This document shows, piece after piece, positions 11,252-19,562 of a DNA stretch of 22,634 nt (the first letter of the stretch is position 1; the number at the start of each line of letters is the position of its first letter). The DNA lies in the IMG/VR virus record IMGVR_UViG_3300030098_000277, positions 1 through 22,634 of that record; one strand, given 5' to 3'. This DNA comes from a virus. The notes under the pieces were generated by a model that was not told the origin of the DNA, did no database searches, and saw nothing but the letters and a program-made list of their open reading frames with translations. The position numbers and the translations under genes are program-made.

Positions 11252-12913
11252 ATGAATACAAAATTTATTAAACACAAACTACCATGTCCTAAGTGTGATA
11301 GTAGTGATGCTGTTTCACTTAATGATAATGGTTCTGCTAAATGCTTTAGCTGTAATACATTTTTTCCAGACTATGATAATGCGAGTGCGTTTAAACAGGA
11401 TGATAATATATTAGAAATGAAACAACCAGAAACATCTTTCTTAAATTCTTATACTGGTATCTATGCACCTTTAACAGATAGAAACATATCTGAAAAGACA
11501 GCTAGAAAGTTTGGAGTCAAAGTAGTTAAAGACCACAACGGACAAATCAAACAACACATCTATCCTTTTCATAATGGAAGTGAGATAGTTGCAACCAAGA
11601 CTAGGTATGTTGACAATAAAAACTTTTCATGCAACGGAACTTTTGAAGGAACAGGATTGTTTGGAGAACAACTGTATCGTAATAAAGGTGGTAAGTATTT
11701 AACTATTACAGAGGGAGAGTGTGATGCAATGGCAGTCTATGAATTAATGCAAGGTAAGTCTAGTGTTGTATCAATAAAACGAGGGGCTTCATCTGCTGTT
11801 AAAGATATACGAGAGAGCATTGAGTTTGTAGAATCATTTGATAATGTTGTTCTTTGTTTTGATAATGATAAAGCTGGTATTGAATCTGCAAGGCAAGTGG
11901 CTAGAATACTTAAGCCAAGTAAAGCTAAGATAATAAATTTACCTAACGGATATAAAGATGCTAACGAGATGTTAGCTAAGAAAAAGTTTCAAGAGTTTTC
12001 TACTGCATGGTGGGAAGCCAAGACTTATACACCATCTGGTATTATGGAGTTAGCTAGTAAGAAAGATGAATGGTTAAACAGAGAAGAGAAAGAAAGTATT
12101 GCATATCCTTGGGAAGGTTTAAACAAGAAGTTATATGGTATGCGTAAAGGAGAACTTGTAACTCTTACTGGTGGTACAGGACTTGGTAAATCTAGTGTGA
12201 CTAGAGAACTTGAGCATCATCTCATAAAGAATACAAAAGATAATGTAGGTATCATAGCACTAGAAGAAAACTGGTTGAGAACTGCAGATGGTATTGTGTC
12301 TATCGAAGCTAATGATAGAATATATTTATCAGAGAAACGAGCTAAGTATACAGATGAAGAACTAAATACTTTATTTGATAATGCAATAGAAGAGGGGAGA
12401 GTTTATATTCATGCACATTTAGGAGCAACAGATATTGATGAGATATTTTCTAAGTTAAGATATATCATTGTTGGTTGTCAATGTGACTGGGTGGTGGTTG
12501 ACCACTTACACATGCTTGTAAATGTGTTGACAGAGGGAGATGAGAGAAGAGGTATCGACATGCTAATGAATAGACTTCGTAGTCTGGTAGAGGAAACTGG
12601 TGTGGGTATGATACTGGTATCGCATTTGCGTAGGGCATCTGGCGATAGAGGACACGAGAAAGGTATACAGGTATCTCTATCTCATCTCAAGGGTTCACAA
12701 GGTATAGCACAATTATCTGATTGTGTTATAGCACTAGAGAGAAATCAACAAGCAGAGAATCCAGATGAAGCTAACATAACTAAAGTAAGAGTGCTGAAGT
12801 CAAGATATACAGGGGATACTGGAATGGCTTGTAGTTTAAAATATGATATTGATACTGGTAGATTACATGAAATAACAGGGGAGGAAACATTTGACAATGA
12901 AGCTGATTTTTGA
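11252..12913 (+). CDS. Replicative primase-helicase (T7 gp4-like)
   Basis: This 553-aa bifunctional enzyme unwinds the fork and makes primers. The N-terminal zinc finger has Cys12-x2-Cys15 and Cys31-x2-Cys34. A TOPRIM primase core follows, with ITEGECDAMA near residue 153 and LCFDNDKAG near residue 200. The C-terminal hexameric RecA-like helicase (DnaB/gp4 class) has Walker A GGTGLGKSS near residue 306, Walker B VVVDHLHM near 412, then HLRRASG and GSQGIAQLSD motifs. The full set matches T7 gp4 in order and length. TAGGAG precedes ATG 11252. The 3' end overlaps the polymerase gene by 17 nt, so the two replisome genes are coupled. Confidence 0.95.
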   Translation: MNTKFIKHKLPCPKCDSSDAVSLNDNGSAKCFSCNTFFPDYDNASAFKQDDNILEMKQPETSFLNSYTGIYAPLTDRNISEKTARKFGVKVVKDHNGQIKQHIYPFHNGSEIVATKTRYVDNKNFSCNGTFEGTGLFGEQLYRNKGGKYLTITEGECDAMAVYELMQGKSSVVSIKRGASSAVKDIRESIEFVESFDNVVLCFDNDKAGIESARQVARILKPSKAKIINLPNGYKDANEMLAKKKFQEFSTAWWEAKTYTPSGIMELASKKDEWLNREEKESIAYPWEGLNKKLYGMRKGELVTLTGGTGLGKSSVTRELEHHLIKNTKDNVGIIALEENWLRTADGIVSIEANDRIYLSEKRAKYTDEELNTLFDNAIEEGRVYIHAHLGATDIDEIFSKLRYIIVGCQCDWVVVDHLHMLVNVLTEGDERRGIDMLMNRLRSLVEETGVGMILVSHLRRASGDRGHEKGIQVSLSHLKGSQGIAQLSDCVIALERNQQAENPDEANITKVRVLKSRYTGDTGMACSLKYDIDTGRLHEITGEETFDNEADF

Positions 12914-14618
12914 TATAGAAACTGATGACCTAGATGCTACAAAAGTTTGGTGTATTGTAGCAAAAGAATTAGATGGTAAGTCTTATAGATTTACACCAGA
13001 TGAAATAGAAGATGGTATAAAACTATTACAAGATGCAGACACTTTGATAGGACATAACATCATAGGTTTTGACTTACCGGTTCTTGGTAATCTTTACAAC
13101 TTTAAATACAAAGGAGAAATTATAGATACTTTAGTTATGTCAAGACTTTACAATCCAGTTAGAGAGAATGGACATAGCCTTAAGACTTGGGGATATAGAT
13201 TAGGAATACCTAAACAAGAACAACCAGAGTTTGAAAGTTATACTCCGGCTATGTTAAATTACTGTGAGCAAGATGTAATATTAAATGAAGCTGTATATAA
13301 ATATTTATTGGATGAGGGTACAGGTTTTAGTAAACAATCATTTGATTTAGAACAAAAAACTTCAGCGATTATTAGAGAACAAGAGAGGACAGGTTTTTAT
13401 TTTGATAGTAAACAAGCCATGACTTTACTTGCTGAACTTAATCAAAACAAAGCAGATGTAGAAGATGAAGTACAAAAAACATTTAAGCCTAAATGGGTAG
13501 AAGATAAGATGGTACTACCCTACACTAATAAGAATGGAGAGTTAAGTAAGAGAGGACTTACAGATGATGAGTATGAAAATATTCTTATGTCTGGTAACAG
13601 AGAACCTTTTATGCGTAGAAAGTTAGTTGACTTTAATTTAGGTAGTCGTAAACAAATAGGAGAGTATCTTATAGACTTTGGTTGGAAACCAGAAAAGTTT
13701 ACTCCTACTGGACAACCTATTGTAGATGAAGGAACACTTAAAAAGATTACTCATATCAAAGAGGCTAAACTAATAGCTGATTATTTATTGTATCAGAAAA
13801 GAATAGCACAGGTCTCATCTTGGATTGATGAATTAAAAGATGACAGAGTTTATGGTAGAGTTATACCTAATGGAACTATTACAGGTCGAATGACCCATAG
13901 AAACCCTAACATGGCTCAAGTTCCAAACTTGGGTAGTCCTTATGGTAAAGAGTGTCGTGCTTGTTGGACTGTTCCAGAAGGATATAAACTTGTAGGTATA
14001 GATGCTAGTGGACTAGAGTTAAGAATGTTAGCACACTATATGAATGATGCTGATTACATTGAAGAGGTAGTCAATGGCGATATACATTCTACTAATCAAG
14101 AACTAGCTGGTCTTAAAACTAGAGACCAAGCTAAGACATTTATTTATGCTTTAGTATATGGAGCTGGTGATGCCAAGATAGGTAAGATAATAAACGGAGA
14201 CATTAAAAAAGGTAAAGCATTACGAGAAAGATTCTTCCGTAATTTACCGGCTCTAAAAAAGTTAAGAGATAGAGTACAACAAGCTTCTAATCGTGGATTC
14301 CTAAAAGGTATAGATGGTAGGAAGATATATGTAAGGAGTCAACATGCTTCTTTAAATACACTATTACAAGGATGTGGTGCTATTGTAATGAAACAAGCTA
14401 TGGTAAACTTATATGAACTAATCAAACTTAATACAGTAGATGCTCAGTTTGTAGCTAACATACATGATGAGTGGCAACTACAAGTCAAAGAATCTCAAGC
14501 AGATTATATTGGCAGACTAGGTGTTGAGTCAATAGAAAAAGTAACAGAGCAGTTTAACATGAGATGTGATTTAACTGGTCAATATAAAGTAGGAGGTAAT
14601 TGGAGTGAAACCCACTAA
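12897..14618 (+). CDS. Family A DNA polymerase with 3'-5' exonuclease
   Basis: This 573-aa T7-type replicative polymerase has exonuclease motifs FDIETDD (residues 5-11), LIGHNIIGFDLPVL and YCEQDV. Polymerase motif A has Asp369 (DASGLELR). Motif B spans residues 409-417 (RDQAKTFIY) and motif C is HDE (523-525). All catalytic residues are present. The position equivalent to E. coli Phe762 is Tyr417, the state typical of T7-like phages. I chose ATG 12897 over an in-frame TTG at 12891 because the ribosome site GGGGAGG is better spaced from it. It overlaps both the primase-helicase and the next gene, and works with the SSB and primase-helicase encoded upstream. Confidence 0.96.
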   Translation: MKLIFDIETDDLDATKVWCIVAKELDGKSYRFTPDEIEDGIKLLQDADTLIGHNIIGFDLPVLGNLYNFKYKGEIIDTLVMSRLYNPVRENGHSLKTWGYRLGIPKQEQPEFESYTPAMLNYCEQDVILNEAVYKYLLDEGTGFSKQSFDLEQKTSAIIREQERTGFYFDSKQAMTLLAELNQNKADVEDEVQKTFKPKWVEDKMVLPYTNKNGELSKRGLTDDEYENILMSGNREPFMRRKLVDFNLGSRKQIGEYLIDFGWKPEKFTPTGQPIVDEGTLKKITHIKEAKLIADYLLYQKRIAQVSSWIDELKDDRVYGRVIPNGTITGRMTHRNPNMAQVPNLGSPYGKECRACWTVPEGYKLVGIDASGLELRMLAHYMNDADYIEEVVNGDIHSTNQELAGLKTRDQAKTFIYALVYGAGDAKIGKIINGDIKKGKALRERFFRNLPALKKLRDRVQQASNRGFLKGIDGRKIYVRSQHASLNTLLQGCGAIVMKQAMVNLYELIKLNTVDAQFVANIHDEWQLQVKESQADYIGRLGVESIEKVTEQFNMRCDLTGQYKVGGNWSETH

Positions 14619-15018
14619 AAAAGATAGAAAAAAGTTTGACCTTGATTTAGAATATGGTCAGATAAGAGAAGATAAAATAGCAGATATGCTTAATAATAAA
14701 AAGATAGAAGTTAAGTCTGAAAGAGGTATGTGGATGAAGACAGGTAATATTTGTATTGAGTATGAATCTTATGGTAAACCCTCTGGTATTATTACAACTG
14801 AAGCAGACTTTTGGTTTCATAATCTTTGTATTGATGATGACATATTCTGTACCTTTATATTTGATGTACCAAAACTAAAACAACTTATAGATAAATTAGA
14901 TTTTAAAAAATCTGTATGTGGTGGAGACCATAAAGCAAGTAAGATGTGGTTAGTAAATATTAGAAAATTATTTACATCTGATGTATTTAAAACATTTAAG
15001 GACCTAAAAAATGACTAA
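14605..15018 (+). CDS. Putative PD-(D/E)XK endonuclease, 137 aa
   Basis: The start is GTG 14605, supported by AGGAGG at 14591-14596. The segment KKIEVKSERGMWMKTGNICI, followed by EYES, contains the E-x-K core (Glu35, Lys37) and a trailing beta strand as in small PD-(D/E)XK-fold phage nucleases. An upstream acidic residue in the helix around EDKIADML would complete the site. Such proteins are often resolvase- or restriction-like and sit beside DNA polymerase in phages. The likely role is recombination or junction processing, by inference. It overlaps polymerase by 14 nt and the exonuclease by 8 nt. Confidence 0.65.
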   Translation: MKPTKKDRKKFDLDLEYGQIREDKIADMLNNKKIEVKSERGMWMKTGNICIEYESYGKPSGIITTEADFWFHNLCIDDDIFCTFIFDVPKLKQLIDKLDFKKSVCGGDHKASKMWLVNIRKLFTSDVFKTFKDLKND

Positions 15019-15805
15019 ACCACTTGACAAAACTAAATTAGATAAGTATAATAAATTTACATCCGAGTCCGGACATTGGTATTCTCTTGAGGGAGAACCT
15101 ATGTATACTATCATAGGGGCTAATGGTAAAGAAAGAAATACTACATTAAGGGATGCTAAAAGTATAGGACTTGTTCCTTCCGTTACTACTATTCTCGGTA
15201 TGGTTGCAAAACCAGCACTAGAAAACTGGAAGATAACTCAAGCTATAAAATCTGCAGCTACTTTAGACATAGGAGATGAAGAGTCTATGGATTCTTTTGT
15301 GTATAGATGTAAGGCTGATGCAAAACAGATTGGTTCAAAAGCTGCAAAAGAAGGAACTAAAATACATGCACAAATAGAGAAAGGATTTCTTGGCAAAGGT
15401 AAATCTAAACCTTACAAGATTATTCAATCATGGTTGGATAAAAACTTTCCTAATGAAGATTGGATAGCAGAAGATTCTTTTTGTGCTAATCAAGGTTATG
15501 GTGGTAAGATAGACTTGTATTCTAAGTCAGGGATATTTGTGGACTTTAAAACTAAAGATAACCTTGAGGGTAAAGAACCTAGTAAATTAGTTTATGATGA
15601 ACATGGTATGCAACTATCAGCGTATGCTCAAGGTTGTAACATAGATGACCCTACAAGAGTTTCTATCTTTGTAGATAGAGCAGATACAAGTATAGTTCTT
15701 TGTCATATATGGGATAAAGAATCACACGAGAAACATAAACAAATGTTTAATAGTATATTAAAATATTGGCAACTGGTAAAGAATTATGAATGGCAAGAAA
15801 TCTAA
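15011..15805 (+). CDS. PD-(D/E)XK exonuclease (RecB/Cas4-type fold)
   Basis: The 264-aa protein shows VPSVTTIL near residue 57, GTKIHAQIEKG near residue 116, then GYGGKIDLYS with Asp168 and VDFKTKD with Asp178 and Lys180. Together these give the catalytic D...DxK set of RecB-like nucleases. A later QLSAYA matches the conserved Q-x3-Y motif of the same family. In T7-like phages the equivalent position holds the 5'-3' exonuclease that degrades host DNA and removes primers. The four Cys residues are scattered and do not form a Cas4/AddB iron-sulfur pattern. A perfect consensus promoter lies inside codons 5-14. Confidence 0.85.
   Translation: MTKPLDKTKLDKYNKFTSESGHWYSLEGEPMYTIIGANGKERNTTLRDAKSIGLVPSVTTILGMVAKPALENWKITQAIKSAATLDIGDEESMDSFVYRCKADAKQIGSKAAKEGTKIHAQIEKGFLGKGKSKPYKIIQSWLDKNFPNEDWIAEDSFCANQGYGGKIDLYSKSGIFVDFKTKDNLEGKEPSKLVYDEHGMQLSAYAQGCNIDDPTRVSIFVDRADTSIVLCHIWDKESHEKHKQMFNSILKYWQLVKNYEWQEI
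15024..15052 (+). promoter_or_regulatory. Intragenic consensus promoter at the start of the exonuclease gene
   Basis: TTGACA (15024-15029), 17-bp spacer, TATAAT (15047-15052). Both boxes are perfect. Predicted start is about 15059, inside the exonuclease gene. It would feed the genes from 15786 on, including nrdA, nrdB and the cyclase. It could be a coding coincidence (LDKTKLDKYNK is A/T-rich), but the match is complete. Confidence 0.6.
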
Positions 15806-16022
15806 ACTAATAAGAAGAAAAGCAGAGGAAAGATTATTAGATTGGTTAAGAACCATGACACCAGATGGAGAAGATAAATCTAGAATTAACAGAAAAAATT
15901 TACATGAGTTTCTTCCTGAACAAACACACATCTTTGCTAATAATAAATTTATGATTAGTGCGTACAGTTTAAGATGGTTTTATAAACAAACAAAAAAAGA
16001 ATATTATGAAAAAAAGAATTAA
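15786..16022 (+). CDS. Basic hypothetical protein, 78 aa
   Basis: The product begins MNGKKSKLIRRKAEERLLDW and continues LRTMTPDGEDKSRINRKNLH. Its C-terminal SAYSLRWFYKQTKKEYYEKK is rich in aromatic and basic residues. I do not recognise a family. It is soluble and probably helical. It overlaps the exonuclease by 20 nt and the next gene by 17 nt, with no strong ribosome site, so it depends on coupled translation. Confidence 0.75.
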   Translation: MNGKKSKLIRRKAEERLLDWLRTMTPDGEDKSRINRKNLHEFLPEQTHIFANNKFMISAYSLRWFYKQTKKEYYEKKN

Positions 16023-16284
16023 TTATAAATTTAATGAAGATAAAATTCTTAATGTTATTAAATCATATATAGATGAAACTTATACTCAACATTATGCTAA
16101 TGGTAAATATCAAGCTACTGATATGATAATAGATGCCGGACATGGAGAGGGTTTTACTGTTGGTAATATTATGAAGTATGCTATGCGATATGGAAAGAAA
16201 GATAATAAAAAAGCAGAACTATATAAGATAATACATTATTCAATTATAGCATTATATTTAGAGGAAACAAATGGTAGAAGATAA
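16006..16284 (+). CDS. DUF3310-like phage protein, 92 aa
   Basis: The segment GEGFTVGNIMKYAMRYGKKD followed by NKKAELYKIIHYSIIALYLE matches the core of the DUF3310 family (GF-x-x-GN-x-x-KY-x-x-R...DL-K-x-x-Y), common in phages and often called nucleotide kinase-like without proof. The first half, MKKRINYKFNEDKILNVIKS, is Lys/Asn-rich. Its position directly before nrdA suggests a role in nucleotide metabolism, which is inference. It overlaps nrdA by 14 nt. Confidence 0.75.
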   Translation: MKKRINYKFNEDKILNVIKSYIDETYTQHYANGKYQATDMIIDAGHGEGFTVGNIMKYAMRYGKKDNKKAELYKIIHYSIIALYLEETNGRR

Positions 16285-18166
16285 AATAGGAACTAAAAGT
16301 TATTTAGGAATTATAATAGACTATGACAAAGAAAAAAACTTTGATAAGTTTAGTATAGATACTCTCAAAGATAGATATTTTTGGGATAATGAAACTCATG
16401 CACAGGAGGCTTTTGCAAGAGCTGCAGTTTTCGGTGCAACATTTAAAGGAGAAACAGATTATGTATTGGCTCAAAGACTTTATAATTACAGTTCCGACTG
16501 TTGGTTCATGTTTAGCACTCCTATTCTTAGTAACGGGGGAACTACTCGTGGGCTACCTATCTCTTGCTTTCTTAATTATGTACCTGATAGCCGGACTGGT
16601 TTATCTACTCATTATGATGAGAATATATGGTTGGCAAGTTCAGGTGGGGGCATCGGTGGATATTGGGGAGATGTTAGGAGTAATGGTATATCTACTACTC
16701 ATGGCTCTAGGTCAACTGGCTCTATTCCTTTCATGCATGTAGTTGATTCTCAAATGTTAGCTTTTAATCAAGGCACAACTAGAAGAGGTTCTTATGCTGC
16801 ATACATGGATGTAAGTCATCCAGAGATTGAAGAGTTTATTAACATTAGAAAAGAATCTGGTGGAGATATAAATAGAAAGTGTTTAAACTTACACAATGGA
16901 GTAAACATTACAAACAATTTTTTAGATGCTGTAAAGAATGATGAAGATTGGAGATTGATTGACCCTAAAACTAATGAGGCAGTTAAGACTATTAATGCTA
17001 GAGATTTATGGTTTCAAATAATAAATGCTCGTGCTGAAACAGGAGAACCTTACATGGTTAATATTGATACCTGTAATGATGCATTACCTAAACAACAAAA
17101 AGATTTAGGATTAGAAATAAAACAAAGCAACTTATGTTCTGAAATTACATTACCAACTAATGAAGAAAGAACAGCAGTCTGTTGTTTGTCATCTGTTAAT
17201 TTAGAACACTTTGATAAATGGTCTAAAGATAAAAACTTTATATCAGATTTAATAACTATGCTTGATAATATAATAGAACATTATATAGAGAATGCAGTAG
17301 ATACATCACAACTAGGAGGATATAGTGCAAATTACAATAGATTTAACAAATATATTAAAGAAGGTAAAGAAGGATATAATAAATCTGCCTATTCGGCATA
17401 TAGAGAAAGGAGTCTCGGATTGGGTGCAATGGGTTTTCATGCATATTTACAATCTAAAAACATACCTTTCGATGGTATTTTTGCGACTGGATTTAACCAC
17501 AAAGCTTTCAAACATATTAAATCCAAAGCTATACAAGCTACTAAAGAGTTGTCTATCAATAGGGGTGAAGCTCCTGACATACATGGTTCAAATCGTAGAA
17601 ACGCTAACTTACTTGCTATTGCTCCTAACGCTAGTAGTGGGATTATATGTAGTGGCACTTCTCCTAGTATCGAGCCTTATAGAGCTAATTGCTATACTCA
17701 CAAAACTTTATCAGGAAGCTATCAAGTTAAGAATAAATATCTTGAAAAAGTTTTAAAAGAAAAAGGATTAAAAGGTAAAAAGCTAGAAGAAACATGGAAA
17801 GATATAGCTGGTAGTAATGGGTCAGTACAACATTTAGATATTCTTACTGAAGAAGAAAAAGAAATATTTAAAACTGCAAATGAAATAAATCAAATATGGA
17901 TTGTTGAACATGCATATCAACGACAACAATATGTATGTCAAGCACAATCTGTAAACTTATTCTTTACTTTACCAAAAGCAACAGAGGGTCAAGGAATACA
18001 TGATGATTATATGCAATATGTAAATGATGTTCATTGGTATGGTATGAATAAACTTAAATCACTCTACTATTTTAGGTCTAACGCAGCTAGAAATGTAGAA
18101 AATGTAAACATTAAAGTTCCAAGAATCAAGTTAGATGATGTGGAATGTATAGCCTGTGAGGGATAA
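16271..18166 (+). CDS. nrdA: Class I ribonucleotide reductase, large subunit
   Basis: This 631-aa enzyme reduces ribonucleoside diphosphates to dNDPs. Active-site residues are present: Cys99 (ISCFLN), the triad Asn287/Cys289/Glu291 (SNLCSE), the partner disulfide Cys304 (VCCLSS), the radical-relay Tyr599-Tyr600 (LYYFRS) and the C-terminal reducing pair Cys626-x2-Cys629. It is ~130 residues shorter than E. coli NrdA and lacks the N-terminal ATP-cone; the catalytic barrel begins almost at once. Without the cone it should not be shut off by dATP, a useful property during phage replication. It is paired with nrdB downstream, and the polymerase upstream is its consumer. Confidence 0.96.
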   Translation: MVEDKIGTKSYLGIIIDYDKEKNFDKFSIDTLKDRYFWDNETHAQEAFARAAVFGATFKGETDYVLAQRLYNYSSDCWFMFSTPILSNGGTTRGLPISCFLNYVPDSRTGLSTHYDENIWLASSGGGIGGYWGDVRSNGISTTHGSRSTGSIPFMHVVDSQMLAFNQGTTRRGSYAAYMDVSHPEIEEFINIRKESGGDINRKCLNLHNGVNITNNFLDAVKNDEDWRLIDPKTNEAVKTINARDLWFQIINARAETGEPYMVNIDTCNDALPKQQKDLGLEIKQSNLCSEITLPTNEERTAVCCLSSVNLEHFDKWSKDKNFISDLITMLDNIIEHYIENAVDTSQLGGYSANYNRFNKYIKEGKEGYNKSAYSAYRERSLGLGAMGFHAYLQSKNIPFDGIFATGFNHKAFKHIKSKAIQATKELSINRGEAPDIHGSNRRNANLLAIAPNASSGIICSGTSPSIEPYRANCYTHKTLSGSYQVKNKYLEKVLKEKGLKGKKLEETWKDIAGSNGSVQHLDILTEEEKEIFKTANEINQIWIVEHAYQRQQYVCQAQSVNLFFTLPKATEGQGIHDDYMQYVNDVHWYGMNKLKSLYYFRSNAARNVENVNIKVPRIKLDDVECIACEG

Positions 18167-18167
18167 T

Positions 18168-18386
18168 ATGATAAAAGAAAAATTATATGATGCTTTGTAT
18201 GATAGATATAAAGCAAAACAATCAGAAGCTTTATGTAATATACAAGTATATTTTAGACAAGGGGTTGGAGTATCTGACCATCCTAACACAGTAAAAACTG
18301 TAGCTAAATTAATTGAAGATTATGCAGATGCAACTGAACATTTAAAAATATTAAAGGAGAATAGATATGAGTTTGTTGGGCAATAG
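18168..18386 (+). CDS. Hypothetical protein between nrdA and nrdB, 72 aa
   Basis: I choose ATG 18168, one base after the nrdA stop, with GAGGGA as ribosome site; an in-frame GTG at 18156 lies inside nrdA. The product begins MIKEKLYDALYDRYKAKQSE and continues ALCNIQVYFRQGVGVSDHPN, ending in a helical segment (EDYADATEHLKILKENRYEF). A coiled-coil-like small protein that I do not recognise as a family. It overlaps nrdB by 20 nt, so it may assist RNR assembly, but that is only context. Confidence 0.75.
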   Translation: MIKEKLYDALYDRYKAKQSEALCNIQVYFRQGVGVSDHPNTVKTVAKLIEDYADATEHLKILKENRYEFVGQ

Positions 18387-19338
18387 AGATTATTATAAAC
18401 CATTTGAATATCCATGGATGTTTGATTATTATGTATTACAAAATCAAATGCATTGGATGCCGGAGTCTGTGCCTTTACATACAGATGTAAAAGACTGGCA
18501 AGAACTTACAGACAAAGAAAAAAATTTACTTACACAAATATTTAGATTATTTACCCAATCAGATGTAGATGTAGCTAGTGGGTACATTGATAAATATATG
18601 CGTACATTTACAAAACCAGAAGCAAGAATGATGATGTCATCTTTTGCTAACATGGAATCAATACATCAACATGCGTACAGTCTACTACTAGATACTGTAG
18701 GTATGCCTGATATAGAGTACAAAGCTTTTGCTGACTATGAAGAGATGTCAGATAAACATGATTATGTTTCTAACTTTAAACCTACTAAGTCTGATAAAAG
18801 AACTATAGCTAAAACTCTAGCAGTTTATTCTGCTTTTACTGAAGGCTTACAACTTTTTAGTAGTTTTGCAATTTTATTAAACTTTCCTAGATTTGGTAAG
18901 ATGAAAGGCATGGGTCAAATAGTAACCTATAGTATTAGAGATGAATCTATGCATGTAGAAGCTATGACTAAATTATTTAGAGAGTTTATCCAAGAAAACA
19001 TAGAGATATGGACTGATGATTTTAAAAAAGAACTATATGAAATATGTAGACAAATGGTTACACTTGAAGATAAGTTTCTTGATTTAGTATTTGAAATGGG
19101 AGACTTACAAGGACTAACTAAAAAAGATATGTACGCTTACAATAGATACATAGCTGATAGAAGATTACTTCAGCTTGGTCTTAAAACTAATTATAATCAA
19201 AAAGAAAATCCTCTTGGTTGGATTGATGAAGTTATGGGAGTAGAACATCAAAACTTTTTTGAGGGTAGAGCAACTACATATATGAAAGCTGGACTTAGAG
19301 GAAGACAAGATAATATTACATTTGCAGGATTTGAATAA
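18367..19338 (+). CDS. nrdB: Class I ribonucleotide reductase, small (radical) subunit
   Basis: This 323-aa ferritin-fold protein stores the tyrosyl radical used by NrdA. The metal ligands are all visible: Asp66, Glu97 and His100 (ESIH), Glu159 (TEGLQLF), Glu193 and His196 (ESMH). Tyr104 sits seven residues after Glu97, where E. coli has its radical Tyr122. So it is a Tyr-radical di-metal (class Ia-like) enzyme rather than a Tyr-less class Ic type. AAAGGAG precedes ATG 18367. The stop overlaps the following ATG (TAATG). Confidence 0.96.
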   Translation: MSLLGNRDYYKPFEYPWMFDYYVLQNQMHWMPESVPLHTDVKDWQELTDKEKNLLTQIFRLFTQSDVDVASGYIDKYMRTFTKPEARMMMSSFANMESIHQHAYSLLLDTVGMPDIEYKAFADYEEMSDKHDYVSNFKPTKSDKRTIAKTLAVYSAFTEGLQLFSSFAILLNFPRFGKMKGMGQIVTYSIRDESMHVEAMTKLFREFIQENIEIWTDDFKKELYEICRQMVTLEDKFLDLVFEMGDLQGLTKKDMYAYNRYIADRRLLQLGLKTNYNQKENPLGWIDEVMGVEHQNFFEGRATTYMKAGLRGRQDNITFAGFE

Positions 19339-19562
19339 TGAAAAGAGAAGAAGCTACTTTAATAGGTTATAAACTTTTATATAACAGGTCAGGTAAATTA
19401 ATTACTGAAAGAACATCTACAGATATAAAAAAATTAAAACCTTATTTTACAAAACAAGAATATGCTACACTACAAACTGTAATTAGAGAAGGAACAATAA
19501 AATTAGATAACATTCATAATTACATAGAAGCTAATTTAAATGCAAGGATAATGACAGATTAA
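19338..19562 (+). CDS. Hypothetical protein between nrdB and cyclase, 74 aa
   Basis: The product begins MKREEATLIGYKLLYNRSGK and continues LITERTSTDIKKLKPYFTKQ, ending IHNYIEANLNARIMTD. It is basic, soluble and probably alpha/beta. No family is recognised. It is joined by TAATG overlaps to nrdB upstream and to the cyclase downstream, which ties the cyclase into the nrd transcript and makes it unlikely to be a recent isolated insertion. Confidence 0.75.
   Translation: MKREEATLIGYKLLYNRSGKLITERTSTDIKKLKPYFTKQEYATLQTVIREGTIKLDNIHNYIEANLNARIMTD

Noticed and set aside
12891-12919. Promoter TTGACA-17-TATAGA at the polymerase start
   Set aside because: The -10 box matches only four of six bases and codes for the invariant DIE motif region of the exonuclease domain, so a coding explanation suffices.
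15011-15805. Iron-sulfur cluster in the exonuclease, which might explain iscU
   Set aside because: The four Cys residues are dispersed and lack the CxxC cluster near the C-terminus seen in Cas4/AddB-type nucleases.
17325-17756. 143-codon plus-strand frame within nrdA
   Set aside because: It lies wholly inside the well-supported nrdA frame and its Leu/Ile-rich translation is an out-of-frame reading of AT-rich codons.
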